Assembly (NCBI GenBank): GCA_025618425.1
Contig: CM046847.1
Span: 8,111,033 to 8,175,032, forward strand
Source: Heliocidaris tuberculata
Taxonomy: Eukaryota; Echinodermata; Echinoidea; Camarodonta; Echinometridae
Length of the DNA stretch: 64,000 nucleotides
Reading direction: 5' to 3'
Shown: one piece after another, positions 45,967 to 58,456 of the stretch
Position numbering within the stretch: the stretch's first letter is position 1
How the letters are laid out: the number at the start of each line of letters is the position of its first letter
Notes under the pieces: model-generated
What the model saw: only the letters and a program-made list of their open reading frames with translations
The model's database searches: none
What the model was told of the DNA's origin: nothing
Position numbers and translations under genes: made by a program

Positions 45967-48900
45967 ACTGTTTGTCGGTGCCTTGTCTGAACAATGGAAC
46001 ATGTATTGAAACCTCGGAGGGATATCATTGTATGTGTCATAACAATTACCATGGATCCCAATGTGAAGAACAAGGTAATATATTACTTTCTCTTACATAA
46101 TGCATAACGTAAATTTTGAATACTCGCAGTGAAGCTTCTTTTCGAGAAAACCCATATCAAAATCATTGTCAATCCGGGATTTCCTTTTGGCAAAGAGATC
46201 CTAACCCAAACTGCAAAACGGAAAGCCTTCTAAATACCATTATCGAGTAACGAGCTTCATTGTCTGGAGGCTCGGGTATACTTTTGCATTTGAAAAAATA
46301 TTCGGCTTAGATAGCCGCTTGAAATGCCACATGATATTAATATTAGAGCATAGCCTTTAAATAGAAGCGTTTTTGTTACAATTACTGCTCATGCCCGGAG
46401 CTACAGGGGTGTTTCGTTAGCCTCTTCGCTCGCCAATCTCAATGAGTCACTCCGACACAATTATTTTCTGTCATTGGCGGTCCACCTTTTTCGTACGATG
46501 CGACACCCCTGGAATATGATCTTTTCTGTAAGATAGTAAATGGTATCCATTTGTTTCTTCATAGATCGTTTCATTACATCCATCTACCTGCATGGAGGGA
46601 ACAGCATAGAAGGACGAGTCGCCTTTACAGCTATCAATGATCAAAACCAGACAAAGTATTTCCTTCAGAATTCCTGGCGGATGCAAGCTTCACATCTTGT
46701 TTGTAAATATTTGGGATTCAGTGGTGCCTTTGCCACCGTTGGTGGTGATCTCTACAACTCAGATGACCTTAACAACCGTTTCCAGTTTGGCGAGATAGCT
46801 TGTCCTCCAGATCCTCAAAATATTTATGAATGTTGGTACGTCTCAACCTCGGGACAGAATACCAGTCTTGTGCGGAACGTCGCTGTTGTATGCTGTACAC
46901 GTTAGTATGATCCTCTTGAACAAGTCCTTCGTTTTGATTTAAACACACAAAACATATAATTGCCATCATAGCATGCTCATGACATGAGCATATCGTTTTT
47001 GTTTTAAAAGTTTTATGGGTCTGACTCAAGCGAGTATCAGAAATCTACTTCCTGTAGTCAATGCCTGCAGAGGTTCGTTGTATTGGTTTTTAAATGAAGT
47101 TGGATAATGGTGGTTTCAAATAGAAGGTAGGCCCACAACAACAATCAAATTTTTGAATTTGATTGTTAAATTTTTAAAAATGCCATGTGCGAGTATTCTA
47201 AAATAATAGAAAGCACCTTTTATTTCAAAGTAACCATATCATTATGATTATTTTTTATTTAACTTCCAGATGAGACTTGCGGACCTGTCGGAAGACGGCT
47301 CCGCGAGAGTACCATCCCCGACTCGTTCATCAGCGAATCAAGCTGTTGGCACAATTGGCCCCAGGACAGAGTATGCGGACGGGCGGGACGCTTAGACGGA
47401 CCGAACGCATGGGTTACAGATTATCGTGATAAAAAAAGTCCCTGGGTACAGATCTACCTGGGAGAGGAGGACTATCTCATGACGGGGGTGATCACACAAG
47501 GAAGATACAGCGTTAGGTACTACGAATGGGTCACCTCTTACTACCTATCATTCATATTGGAAGGCGCTTGGACGAATTACACAGACTCAAACAACATGAC
47601 CAAGGTATTTGCAAACAACTGAAGGCCTGTATACTCTTTTTTTTTTAAGTGACATATGCAAAATTCCTCTGTTTATAATCTTTAGGAAAGTTGTGTTCAT
47701 TATTTTCTCACAAATTTAATAGGGAATATCAAGGAGACTTGCTCATAAGCGTAGCTACGTAAACGTAAAAGCGTCATGGCCTGATTAATGGCAAACAGAA
47801 GTGGAATGAAAAAGTAGGGAGAGAAAATGAGAAGAGAAAGAGCAACATAGGCACTGGGAAAACGAACGCAAAAAGAGGAGGATACTACACTTCCCACATT
47901 CTAAAGCTACCCTTTTGGTCGCTGAGCTGTCCCGCATTTCCATCTCGTATGAGACCATTGACCTCACACCGCAATGACACCAGTGCCCCTTCAATTCATG
48001 AACCCACGTTTAATACGTCAATTATTATTTTCTGACATCTATCACATTTTATGCATTTTCTGTACTGTAATCAAAACAAGATATTCCCTGGAAATTTCGA
48101 CCAGGATACGTTGATCACACACGTCCTACGGCCACCCGTCTTGACCAGTTATATCAGGATACACCCGACAACCTATTTTACTTCACCCAGCATGCGTTTT
48201 GACATCGTAGGCATTAAACCACTGTCAGAACAATTCGGTGAGTTGCAGTGTTCAACCTTGATGACACAATGCTAAGATGTACATGTATATGGGCAAGTCC
48301 AAGCTATTTTGTATTATATCCGTCGTGAAAAAAGTCTGCGCGTCATGTGATAAAATATAAATCCCACTATATAGCCTCATGCAAATAAGCAAATTGCCAT
48401 GGAGGGTAACATCTGACGTCACGATCCGTGAATAGTAGTACTATTCGCGGATACTATTTACGGCGTATGGCATCACGCACGAAAAGTGCGTAGTACATTG
48501 TGACGACATTCATTTGCGTGTATCTATTGTGATAATTTCATCATTACGCGTTTGTTATCCGCGCAAATTCACCCCTTCTTCAAATTGTTTGTGTATTATA
48601 TGTACGTGTGCTATCTACCACACGGCGCAGATGATAATAAGTAGTTGAGTAGATTTAGGCTTTTGCGATTGTTTATGACATTACTCATCTGTGTCATATT
48701 TTTAAAAACATAACGTTGATTAATTAATTGATAAGTTTATCTGGGTTACTTTATGCTTTGGTCACAAATCAGAGTGGCGACCGACCGATTTATAGCCTGC
48801 CCAGGCGCCGCTGGAATTTAGGCATCGCCCAACGTTTTTTTTTTGAGAAGTCGAAAGGGCTGTAAAGCCCCAGCGAAGCCCGGGCAGTACCCTGTCGATT

Positions 48901-50383
48901 TTAGGTCAAAAACTGGGCAAACTCGGGGGAGCTTCTCCGCGACCGGGCAGTGACCGACTGATGACCACTAGCGTACCCAAGGGGGGGGGGGGGGGGGGGG
49001 GGAGGCAGGGAGGAGACTGCCTCCTGACAACTTTTGAGAGAAAAAATAAATTTTCCGCCCTTTTAGACCATTTTTTTGTTTTTTGTTTTTTGTTAGAAAA
49101 TTATGGACCCCATAAAATGTGACCCCCCCCCCCCCCCACACTGAGCGACTTTTGGAGGGCTGGCAAGAAGAAAAAATATACGGGTTTCCCTCCAAGCAGA
49201 ATTTGACAGTTGACAAAACTCCCCCCCCCCCCCCTTGTAAAAAAAGTCCTCGGTATGCCACTGCAGCTGACCCCACCAATTCCCGGACGGTCTCACACCG
49301 GCCACCGGTCCATTTTCAAGAAATCGCCTAGCGGCCGGCCGGTAATCGGCGGCGCCCGGGCGGCGACCGCTCGGCACCCTTTGATCTAGCGGCTTCGATT
49401 TTTGACCTAAATCACTCGACGGTGACCGCTCGATTAGGTCGGTGCCCGGGCAGCGACCGCCGATTTCCTGTCGGTCACCGGTCGATTTTAGGTCAAAACT
49501 GGGCGAAATCGGGGGAGCTTCTCCACGCGGCGTACGGGCAGTGACCGACTGATGATCCACCGATTCTCGGGCGGTCTCCCACTGGCCACCGGGCGGCGAC
49601 CGCTTGGCAGCCTTTGATCTAGCGGCTTCGATTTTTTTTACCTGAATCGCTCGACGGTGAACCCTATATTAGGTCGGTGCCCGGGCGGCGACCGCCGATT
49701 TCCCGTCAGTCACCGGTCGATTTTAGGTCAAATCTTGGCGAAATCGGGGGGGGGGGGGGGGGGGGGGGGGGGGGCTTCTCCGCGCGGCGTTCGGGCAGTG
49801 ACCGTCTGATGACCCACCGATTCTCGGGAGGTCTCCCACCGGCCAACGGGCGGCGACCGCTCGGCAGCCTTTGTTCTAGCGTCTTCTATTTTTTACCTAA
49901 ATCGCTCGACGGTCAGTGCCCGGGCGTTCGCCACCCGGGCACCAAGCGTATTTTGGGCGGCGAGTGAAAAATGGGCAGGCGCCGCCAGAATTTTTACTCT
50001 GCGCTAAAACTTCAGAGGCGACCGAGCGATGACCTAAAAACCAGCTGTGCCCGGGTGGCCGCCGCTCGGTGCCTGGGCGAAATTGGCTAAAAACTCGCCG
50101 CCCGGCCGCCGAGGAGGCTATTTTGGGGGGCTGTGACCATAGTTTTATCATGCTTGTCATTGACTAAGGTACTCAATCTCTTCAACCGAATTACCAACCC
50201 TTCAATATCAGTCAGGTTCCCTGAAGACGAATCTCGGAAGGCACGCAACGTTCTGCCGTAAGTGTCCACCAAGCATGCCAAGAGTGGTTAACTGACCTGA
50301 CCCCCCCCCCCCCCCCCCCTCTTAAAGTCACCCCGTCTGCCCTTCTCTTAAAACTTTATCCAGATCCCAGATGGCCATACCCC

Positions 50384-50442
<59 letters not shown>

Positions 50443-52998
50443 CCTGCCTTTATCTCTGTCATGCTGTCTCTACAGAGGGAGAGAGAGATGGGGGGGGGGG
50501 GGGGGGAGCAGGAAAATCGTCTCTTGATCTTTTAAAAAACGTATTCTAAGCTTTTGAACATGTTGATTAGGACTATGTTTACCTCTTTTTTGTGATAGAA
50601 ATTGTGCTCAACGTAAACCATAGACTAGTACGTCTAATATTGACACCTTTCAATTATCATCACTATGTCAGTTAGCGATTGTCATCAGAATGAAGGATGG
50701 TTGATGGAGCGTGGAGAGAAACTAGGAGTGGAGGATGGAAGGATTGAAGATAGCAGTATAATTGCTTCATCACTCTTAGACCCTGACCAAGGGGCTTTCT
50801 ATGCTCGCTTGAATCTGGAGGCGATCATAGGCATTACACCTGGAGCTTGGTTGCCAGACACGAGTGATTTAAATCCTTGGTTGCAGGTATATCATGTCTC
50901 TCTATTTCTGGTATTTTTTATCCACTTTTGTTGGGCGAGAGGAAAGTGGGGGTAGATCAATACAGGCCAAAGAAAAAACGAAAATTCCACACCCCTCCCC
51001 TAAAAAAAAAAAAGGAATAAACTGAAATAATAAATATATAAATAAATAAAAATAACAAGATTTTTTAAACTTCTAAATGAAAAAAATTATGAATGCGTGG
51101 TTATTCGTTTACTGTGAAAAGAAGATATAATGACAATACGGTCTTATTTACCCGGGGTAGCCTCATTAGTATCAATACAGCTATTCCGGCGGACCCTGTA
51201 ACTATTATTACCACAGCATTGCAAGATACCCATTGAATACACCTGGGTCGAGAGGGACAAAAATGGGTAGATACTTTGTCCAGGGATATAAACACTGAGG
51301 AAGGATAGAACCAGAGATCTCTCGTATGAGAGTCAAGAGCCTTCGTCATTATATCAAAGTATTCTCACTATTTTTATTAAAAGTTTTGTTTTCAGTTTTT
51401 AAGACCTGATTTCAGATTCATGGGTAACATAATGCCACTCAAAAAATGCTTTTGAAGGGACACTATCCCGGGATTCAATAAAAAATTGATGATTTTTTTT
51501 TAAAATTCAGATTGACCTTGGGGAGAATCATCAGGTGACCGGAGTGATCACCCAGGGGCGTGACCATCCCGTCTCGGAGGATTGGACGACATCATTCTCA
51601 CTTTCATTCTCGACCGACCACGAGGAATGGGAAACAGTGGAAGAATGTGGGACCAAGAAGGTAAGATGAACAGAGTAGTGGTCGACGAGACAAGTTTCAG
51701 AGAGTGCGGGAGCGATAGATGATTGTGTGTTTTCTTTTTAGATGACATCGTCCGTTTCAGGAGAAATACCCAGTAACACAACAAAAGAAATAGTCGACCG
51801 GTAATCGGTTTTGAGTCCGTTTGGCGGTGTGACTGAAGTATGATTTGTTTGGCTCTGTGACGGATTTTTAAAGAAAAGTGTTTAGACCTCTACAAAAAAT
51901 TTTTAACTCTTTTTGGTCTTTGTCTTGTCAGAGATTGATTATGCCCATTGAGCACGAGACGTCACTTTGCTGCAAGACATTGGAGTGCGTCAGCGACTGG
52001 CGCATTCCTTGACGCACCATTATGAGAGTGATATGGTATAAAACAAATCAATGCAAAATTAACTGTGCAAACATTTCGTTGATTTACCGCCGTGTACAAT
52101 GATTACCTTAATAGGATTGATTATTAACGTAGGCGCCATTTAATGATGCTTTTTGTTTGGACTGTTCATTTTATTATTCACTTTTTGTACCATGCCATTC
52201 TCACGATCTGCGTCGAAGACAGAGTCCTACGTCAGGAAATGACGCGTCATGTCATCCCTGCCGGAAAGATCAAAGTGTCCCACAGTGTGTTCACAGTGTG
52301 AAACACAGTGTGAAATCATCTTCACACTGTTAAATTCGAGCGTTTTAACATTGAGAATCACATCTTCACATTGTGAGCTAGTAAATTCACACTGTGAAAT
52401 CGAACATCACTATGTGAACACTCTGTGGTAAACCACACTGTGGAGGTATCCACAGTGTGAAATCATCTTCACACTGTTAAATTCGAGCGTTTTAACGTTG
52501 TGAATCACAGAGTGGATTATATGAACACACTGTAAACACACTGTGAAAATACTATGGGACACTGTATTCTTTCCGGCAGTGATTAGAGGTAATCTCGGAG
52601 AAAATATAATTTGATAACTCTTTTGTTTTATTTTTGCTTGTCAGAATATCTTGAACACAATTGCGGCTAGTATGGTAGTGATGTGGGTCTAGTAATCTTC
52701 CTGTATTTTTGTGTTTTTTAACAGATATAAATGGCGCAAATAAATGTCATCATCCTGTTTTATAGTATCATCTTTTGTAATCTCCCCATTCCAATAATAT
52801 ATTTACATTTAATTGGAGCTCTATTTCTGTTCCGCTTCCTTCCGCTAGGTGTTCTCCGCCAATTACGACCGGTCAACTCCCGTCACCTCACTGCTGTCTA
52901 TGCCTGTTGTGGCCAGACTTGTCCGCTTTCATCCTATTACGTCCACACCGAGAGGGGGAATCGCACTGAGATGTGAGGTTCTGGGCTACCCCATGTAG
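45967..52998 (+). CDS. secreted mosaic protein, 3' part: EGF - SRCR - F5/8C - F5/8C
   Basis: Seven exons join in phase: 45967-46074 (EGF: DCLSVPCLNNGTC...CMCHNNYHGSQC, six cysteines in order), 46565-46900 (SRCR: GRVAF, HLVCKYLGFSGA, IACPP, ECWY, VVCC), 47270-47604 and 48081-48237 (F5/8 type C: RLDGPNAWV, WVQIYLGE, TGVITQGR, IFPGNFDQDT, YIRIHP), then 50672-50886, 51511-51660 and 52849-52998 (second F5/8C: WLQ/IDLGENHQVTGVITQGR, VFSANYD, LVRFHP, ALRCEVLGY). The stop TAG is at 52996. These 482 residues have no membrane segment, so the C-terminus is extracellular. F5/8C domains bind lipid or glycan surfaces and SRCR domains bind diverse ligands; a recognition or adhesion role is inference. The 5' end, with signal peptide, is not in this model. 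A satellite and several transposons fill the introns. Confidence 0.85.
48890..50110. repeat. GC-rich tandem satellite, about 245-bp unit
   Basis: Blocks such as 'gtcggtgcccgggc(a/g)gcgacc', 'cggtcgattttaggtcaaa', 'gggggagcttctccgcg' and 'cagtgaccg(a/t)ctgatga' recur in the same order about four times. The base composition is far more GC-rich than the rest of the window. A G-run of about 27 lies within one unit (49748). The array fills the intron between the two F5/8C domains and is interrupted by a 298-bp insertion. Confidence 0.85.
48966..49263. mobile_element. hAT-like MITE inserted in the satellite
   Basis: Termini CACTAGCGTACCC and GGTATGCCACTG are inverted relatives of the CAGTGGCG ends. 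The flanks ctgatgac and cagctgac are an imperfect 8-bp duplication. The neighbouring intact satellite units read ctgatgacccaccgattc across this point, giving an uninterrupted empty site. Confidence 0.75.
50299..50510. repeat. C-runs, (CT)n and G-run
   Basis: C19 at about 50301, C16 at 50379, then about 22 CT repeats and a G17 run near 50490. Confidence 0.95.
52256..52581. mobile_element. 326-bp inverted-terminus element filled with CACAGTGTGAA repeats
   Basis: The left end is CCCTGCCGGAAAGA and the right end reversed is CACTGCCGGAAAGA; both continue to AGTGTCCCA. The interior holds about a dozen copies of CACAGTGTGA or TTCACACTGT, a self-complementary word, and a 40-bp block (atcttcacactgttaaattc...) twice. 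No coding potential. It lies in the last intron of the mosaic gene. Confidence 0.7.
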
Positions 52999-52999
52999 A

Positions 53000-54026
53000 C
53001 TGTGTTCTGTGTGAAAGTGGCGCCATGTTGCTGCAGCATTTTTGTAGGTGGCCTTACTGTATAGGTAGTCGAACGTGATTATATCAATAACTGAATATGC
53101 TGGAGCGGCGCTTCGAAAAAATGGATTCGTGGTGTCGACATGGTCGATATGTTGTCTTTTAAAGAAGGTGGCGCCACTCATAGACAAAAAACGGTTGTCA
53201 TTGAGTACGAGTGGCCGGGGAGGGGAGGAGGGGGTATGAAAGAATTGATTATTTACGGTGAAGAGGATGGATTCACTAAGATCATTTTGTTGTCTTATTC
53301 ATAAATATAACTTTGATCTTTCCGTGAGGGAGAGCAGACTTACTCTCAATCAAAACCAGCACCTCATTCTCAATCAATAAGCCCGTTGAAGGTGTCATGG
53401 GAGTGGGAGGAGGGGGGGGGGGGGGGCTTGTTGTAAAAACTGAAAAGCTGATATTCGGGTAGACCTCCAACCCAAACAAATGTGCCTCTATGCCCATCTT
53501 AGTTGCTCATCTCATAATCTACCTCAAGGGAAAGCTCTCCTCACTCTGTTCTACATTTCACCCCAACACCCACACACATTCACGGTTCGCCGTTTATTTT
53601 CCCCCTTTGTTCTCTCTTCTCGACAAAAAAAGGGCGTCATCGTGGGCTTAGAAATATCAATAGAGGTTGCAGCTAATGGAAATGAAATACACCATTCACA
53701 AGGCATCAATATTTAACAGGAAACTTTCGCATTCACACGATATCTCTTTTCATCTATGTATTTTCCATTAGCATGATAAGAAAGGGCATCGTTGTTCAGT
53801 TGCTACCCCAGGTTTTATCCTAATGTCGTTTGACTCACACTGTATTGAATATCAAGTCCAACGAGACCAATTTGGTGTCACGTTGTATTATTATTATTAT
53901 TATGTTGATTTATTACAATTCGTGTCACATAGATACAACACGTGAAACCGTCATTTACATATACGAGAGAGGGGTGGCCAGAAAGAGCAAGGAAACGAGA
54001 GGGATAGGCAGAAAGAGCAATGAAAT

Positions 54027-54077
<51 letters not shown>

Positions 54078-55084
54078 AAAGAGTGTATGTGAGAGAAAGA
54101 GAGAGAGATGGAGAGGGATATAGAGAAGGGGGTGGGAGAGAAAGAATAAGAGAAGAGAGAGATAGAGAGTTAGCATGTTAGCATGACGGATTTTGAAAAA
54201 GAATGAAAAAAATACTTCATCTGAGGAGATCGGTAATATATAAAGATATCAGCTACATACTGATCTCAGCTACATACTGATCTCTCAGAGAAAATTGGAT
54301 GTGACATGTGCAATTACAGAGATGAATTAAACATATTTTAATCATGCTCATTTTTTTTACAAATGACGTCAATTATCATGATGTACTGAAAGTCTGAAAC
54401 ATGATCATGATGATTGAGCTAACATAATGCTTGTAAGATGTTTTGCTAAAGAGCTGAAATGAAGTGAGTGCATACACGTTTATACGTAACGTAAATAAAG
54501 CACATGTTAACATTATAGAAATTCTTGCAAATAATACTTAAAGATATTTATGCTTGTCTCTGAAAATACGCTCTTACCTACTCATGCTCTCTCATGCTCT
54601 CTCTCTCTCTCTCTCTCTTACCTCTTTGTCCCTGTATGTGTGTTTTTTTGTTTTTTTTTTGTTGTTGTCTGTCTCTGCTCTGCCTGGGTATTTCCCCTCT
54701 CCCTCTCCTCCATTCCCGAAATTGTCTTTTCCCGAGAATAGGATTTCGGGAATCACAAGGTTCTAAAAATAAAGACAATTTCAGCCCTAAAGGGCCAGGG
54801 CCGTGGAAACATTTTCCCGGAATACATAAAACAAATTTAACCCTGGAAAATGCTTTCATAGATGATAATTATGTTTCTTTTTGCACATTAGGGGGGGGGG
54901 GGGGGGGGGGGAGATGACGCACTAGTTTCGCCCCACTGGATTTTCTTATATGTACTGATTACTTTTACCAAATTTTAGTCGATATAGTTTGTCCGAGCAA
55001 ACCCGGTAGTTGATCAATATACAAATGAATTGATATAGATCATTTCGATTATACATTTGGGTACATTCCTCTCATTTCTCATAA
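53000..55084. other. intergenic, 3' flank of the mosaic gene
   Basis: No further gene is supported. G-runs occur at 53409, 54065 and 54892-54910, a (GA)n tract at 54028-54064, and CT/T-rich DNA at 54595-54665. No clear AATAAA directly follows the mosaic gene's stop; an aataaag near 54494 is far away. Confidence 0.5.
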
Positions 55085-55425
<341 letters not shown>

Positions 55426-55737
55426 TACTATTATCAATATTTCTTGCAATTTGATTCCACAACCAAATCAAAACGGAAACAGCAAATACAACATAACACA
55501 GGGTTGAATTTGTGCGTTTATTAACGGATGATATATATACATGAAATATCACATATTGATATCAAGTATATCACAAATCAAAAAGGGGAAATTGCTTTCT
55601 GGGTACGATCGGTAAAAAAAAAAAATGCATCCTTTTTCATTCATTTTCAGATGGTACATTCCAGTGTTGTTGCAAGGTATGTCTTATCTATATAAGCCAC
55701 TAACACATTTGATCTAAACCACTAGTGTTTATCGGAG

Positions 55738-55869
55738 CTGGGGCCTGTAACATCAAGAGATAAATCAATCTTACGATTGATATCAATCGTAAGTCTATGG
55801 CAAACCATGTACTGAAGAGTTACAATTGATCGTAAGATTGATTGTATCTCTTTATGTTACAGACCCCAG
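55738..55869. mobile_element. 132-bp palindromic MITE
   Basis: About 45-bp inverted ends: CTGGGGCCTGTAACATCAAG with AGATAAATCAATCTTACGAT, and the mirror image ending GTTACAGACCCCAG. The interior is a short unique stretch. No coding. Confidence 0.8.
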
Positions 55870-57454
55870 GTCTTTCTTCTTTCTTTTTAAAAATTCACTT
55901 CCGAGAAGCTCCCACGACACTTATTAAAACCCTATAAAGTTTTCCAAATAATCGTTCATACTATCATCGTTAATACAGTTATCATTATGAATTAAATGGC
56001 TTATTATTTCCAAATGATCCTGCTCCAGTAGTAGGGTAGTTAACATTTAAAAAAATATTCAGAATTTCTAGGGAATGCCGAACATCCTTTTGGATAACCC
56101 GATTAAATAATTCCAGGAAATTAAGAAAATATAAATCTCTATAAATAAACAAATAGAAACAATACACACATGTGTTTAACATGATACCATACGAGCATTT
56201 TTTTTAAAATACAAATTTCATTCAAAAAACCCCCCAAACCCAACATATTTTATTATTTGATCATATATTACAGAACTATATGCAATCTATTGATTTTGTA
56301 CCCACCAAGAAGCTGGTATAGTTTGCCATAAATGACATGTACCAAGAGGTGCAATACAACATACACAACCGGGTACCCCTTATCTCTCTCCATCTCTCTC
56401 TCTCTCTCTCTCTGTTCTGTCTACCCTTTCTCCTCTTATATAGATCTGGTATTTGTTAGATTACAACAGATGTCAATGAAAAGTTTTGTTAGCCTCCATT
56501 TGTCAGCCAAATTATTTTTTGTTTTTCAAATGTTGTAAATGCCACAGTATTTTGGTCATACATGATCAAATAAGAAACCTAAATGCATGTACATCATGAT
56601 TTGCAGTTCATAGTTCCAAAGCTCTGTTTTATGACAAATTGCGAATGATCAGAATCAATAGCAAGTCGTTATATCGAATGCAAAGTTTACATCGCCTCTC
56701 TCTTATACGTATGAGTTGTAATTGATATCAAACATGAATATTATACAGTGTCTAGCGAAATTCATAATTATTAATTTTGTTGTAATACTTGCTGTTTCAA
56801 ACTCTCTATTTATGTGTTCCTTTCGTATCAACGATACTAAATGCCATTTAACGAGTAACTGGTATTAAGTATCAATGACAGATATTCTAAACTGATCAAA
56901 AATGGAAAAAAATATATAAAAGTCAGCCAAGACACAAGAAGGTGATCTTTGACTTCAAGATAACAATATCATATTATTAAAAACATGCTTGCAACAACAG
57001 ACTCCTAGATCTGTTAACAGTTCTTTTCTAAAATTCGTACAACTTTGGGACAATATTTACAGCATTAATAACCAAAAGGGAAGAATATCATACTGTCTAG
57101 ATGTCGACTACAATGTCTCCTTTATCACGTGTGCTTAATGGTCTCCTTTATTCTTGATGCGATAAATCCTGAGCATAAAAGTTCGCATCAGGTACGACGA
57201 AAATGGCACAATGAATAAGACAAAGTGTGAGCCAAAGATCCATCAGTAGCGTTATAACATCTATAATGAACACAATTTCAGACGCTGTATTTGAGTCGTC
57301 TCTAACTTTCAACCTAATTGTTCATTAACTTTAAAAAGTCAAATTCTGAATGATCACAGCATACATTTGTTCCACCAACTTCTGCTAATGTTTCATCCGA
57401 TTCGAAATCAACGCTTACATCAATCAAGAATTATACGCATCTTTATGTAATAGA
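55870..57454. other. intergenic, nothing recognised
   Basis: AT-rich DNA with a short CT run at 56390-56412. No gene, tRNA or clear transposon terminus is seen. The right-hand part should be 3' flank of the minus-strand gene at 57686. Confidence 0.5.
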
Positions 57455-57460
57455 TTTATT
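57455..57460 (-). promoter_or_regulatory. candidate polyadenylation signal of the mucin-like gene
   Basis: AATAAA on the minus strand about 225 bp after the stop at 57686. Confidence 0.45.
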
Positions 57461-57685
57461 ATATACGTTATTTTGCTTGAAGTTTCGTCACGTCTCTCCC
57501 TGGTTTTCCCAGTAAGAAAAAATAGGACGATATGTATCAAACTGTCATCAAACTTTGAGCAGCACAAAAAGGCGAACTGAAATCAAACCTCGCTGACGAA
57601 CGAATCAACTAATCAAGTGTTTCCTAACAAACAAGAGAAGATGCTAGCATCAACAAACATGACAAATGCAGGGTTGGACCCCTGG

Positions 57686-58456
57686 TTACCCGAAGGGTTC
57701 AGTGTCTGACTGAGAGTCTGAATCGTCCTGCATGACCTGGGGCCAGCGAATGTTGTTCCTGCGCATGAAGTAGATTATACCGAGTGTGATGATGTAGAAG
57801 AAGACCTCGACGCCGAGAAGGATCGTCGCATGCCACCAGTCCGTGAAGAGGGTGAAGTGGATCTTGGGTAGCTCCGATGACGAGTTGTTAGAGGTCGAGC
57901 CAACGGCCGCCCTCCTCTCGAACTCCTGTTCTTCCGTCATAGTCAATGCTACAGGGACTTCCTGTGTGGTTCCTTGAGGGCTATACCTTTCTGGAAAATC
58001 ACTGGATGATTCATCGGTCGATGAAACCTCGTCAGATTCGATTGTCGGTTGCAGACTCGGTTGAGAGATGATTGTCGTTGGCGAAGACGTAGACGACGTC
58101 AAGAACGACGTTGGCGTGAACGCTGTTTTCGCGGAGACCTCGCTGGGACTGCTCGATGACAGATTCGTTGATGATGTTGTGTGATTATTTGAGATATTCA
58201 AAGAAGCTCCACTAGAAGTTTGTGTTGTTGAATAAATACTAGTAGATGAATTCTGTATTAGTGTCTCAAACAATGTGGACGCCGAATCCGTTGATGTGGA
58301 TGAAGCGTTAGATGATACTGTTGACGATGACGAGGATGATGACGACGATAATGTTGACCCTGATGGTCCACTTGAGGATTCAGTGAAAGGCACGGATGGT
58401 AGTGTGGATGGAAGAGTGTCTTTTATCGTTGTCAAGTCTGAGGCGTCTTGGGAGAT
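57686..58456 (-). CDS. mucin-like single-pass membrane protein, last exon
   Basis: The exon starts at 58456 after a strong acceptor (tttttccaatgtccatag) in phase 0 and gives 256 residues to TAA. Residues 1-190 are dominated by Ser and Thr with several NxS/T sites, a stretch expected to carry dense O-glycans. A membrane segment (HATILLGVEVFFYIITLGII, about 210-230) is followed by MRRNN, so the tail of about 25 residues, ending DDSDSQSDTEPFG with acidic Ser sites suited to CK2-type phosphorylation, faces the cytosol. It is a type I membrane protein stalk. The ectodomain must be encoded by exons to the right, none of which I could identify. I do not recognise a named family. Confidence 0.75.
   Translation of the reverse strand: MSQDASDLTTIKDTLPSTLPSVPFTESSSGPSGSTLSSSSSSSSSTVSSNASSTSTDSASTLFETLIQNSSTSIYSTTQTSSGASLNISNNHTTSSTNLSSSSPSEVSAKTAFTPTSFLTSSTSSPTTIISQPSLQPTIESDEVSSTDESSSDFPERYSPQGTTQEVPVALTMTEEQEFERRAAVGSTSNNSSSELPKIHFTLFTDWWHATILLGVEVFFYIITLGIIYFMRRNNIRWPQVMQDDSDSQSDTEPFG

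Noticed and set aside
49093..49967. Arg/Pro/Gly-rich frames
   Set aside because: They are readings of the GC-rich satellite and the MITE inserted in it.
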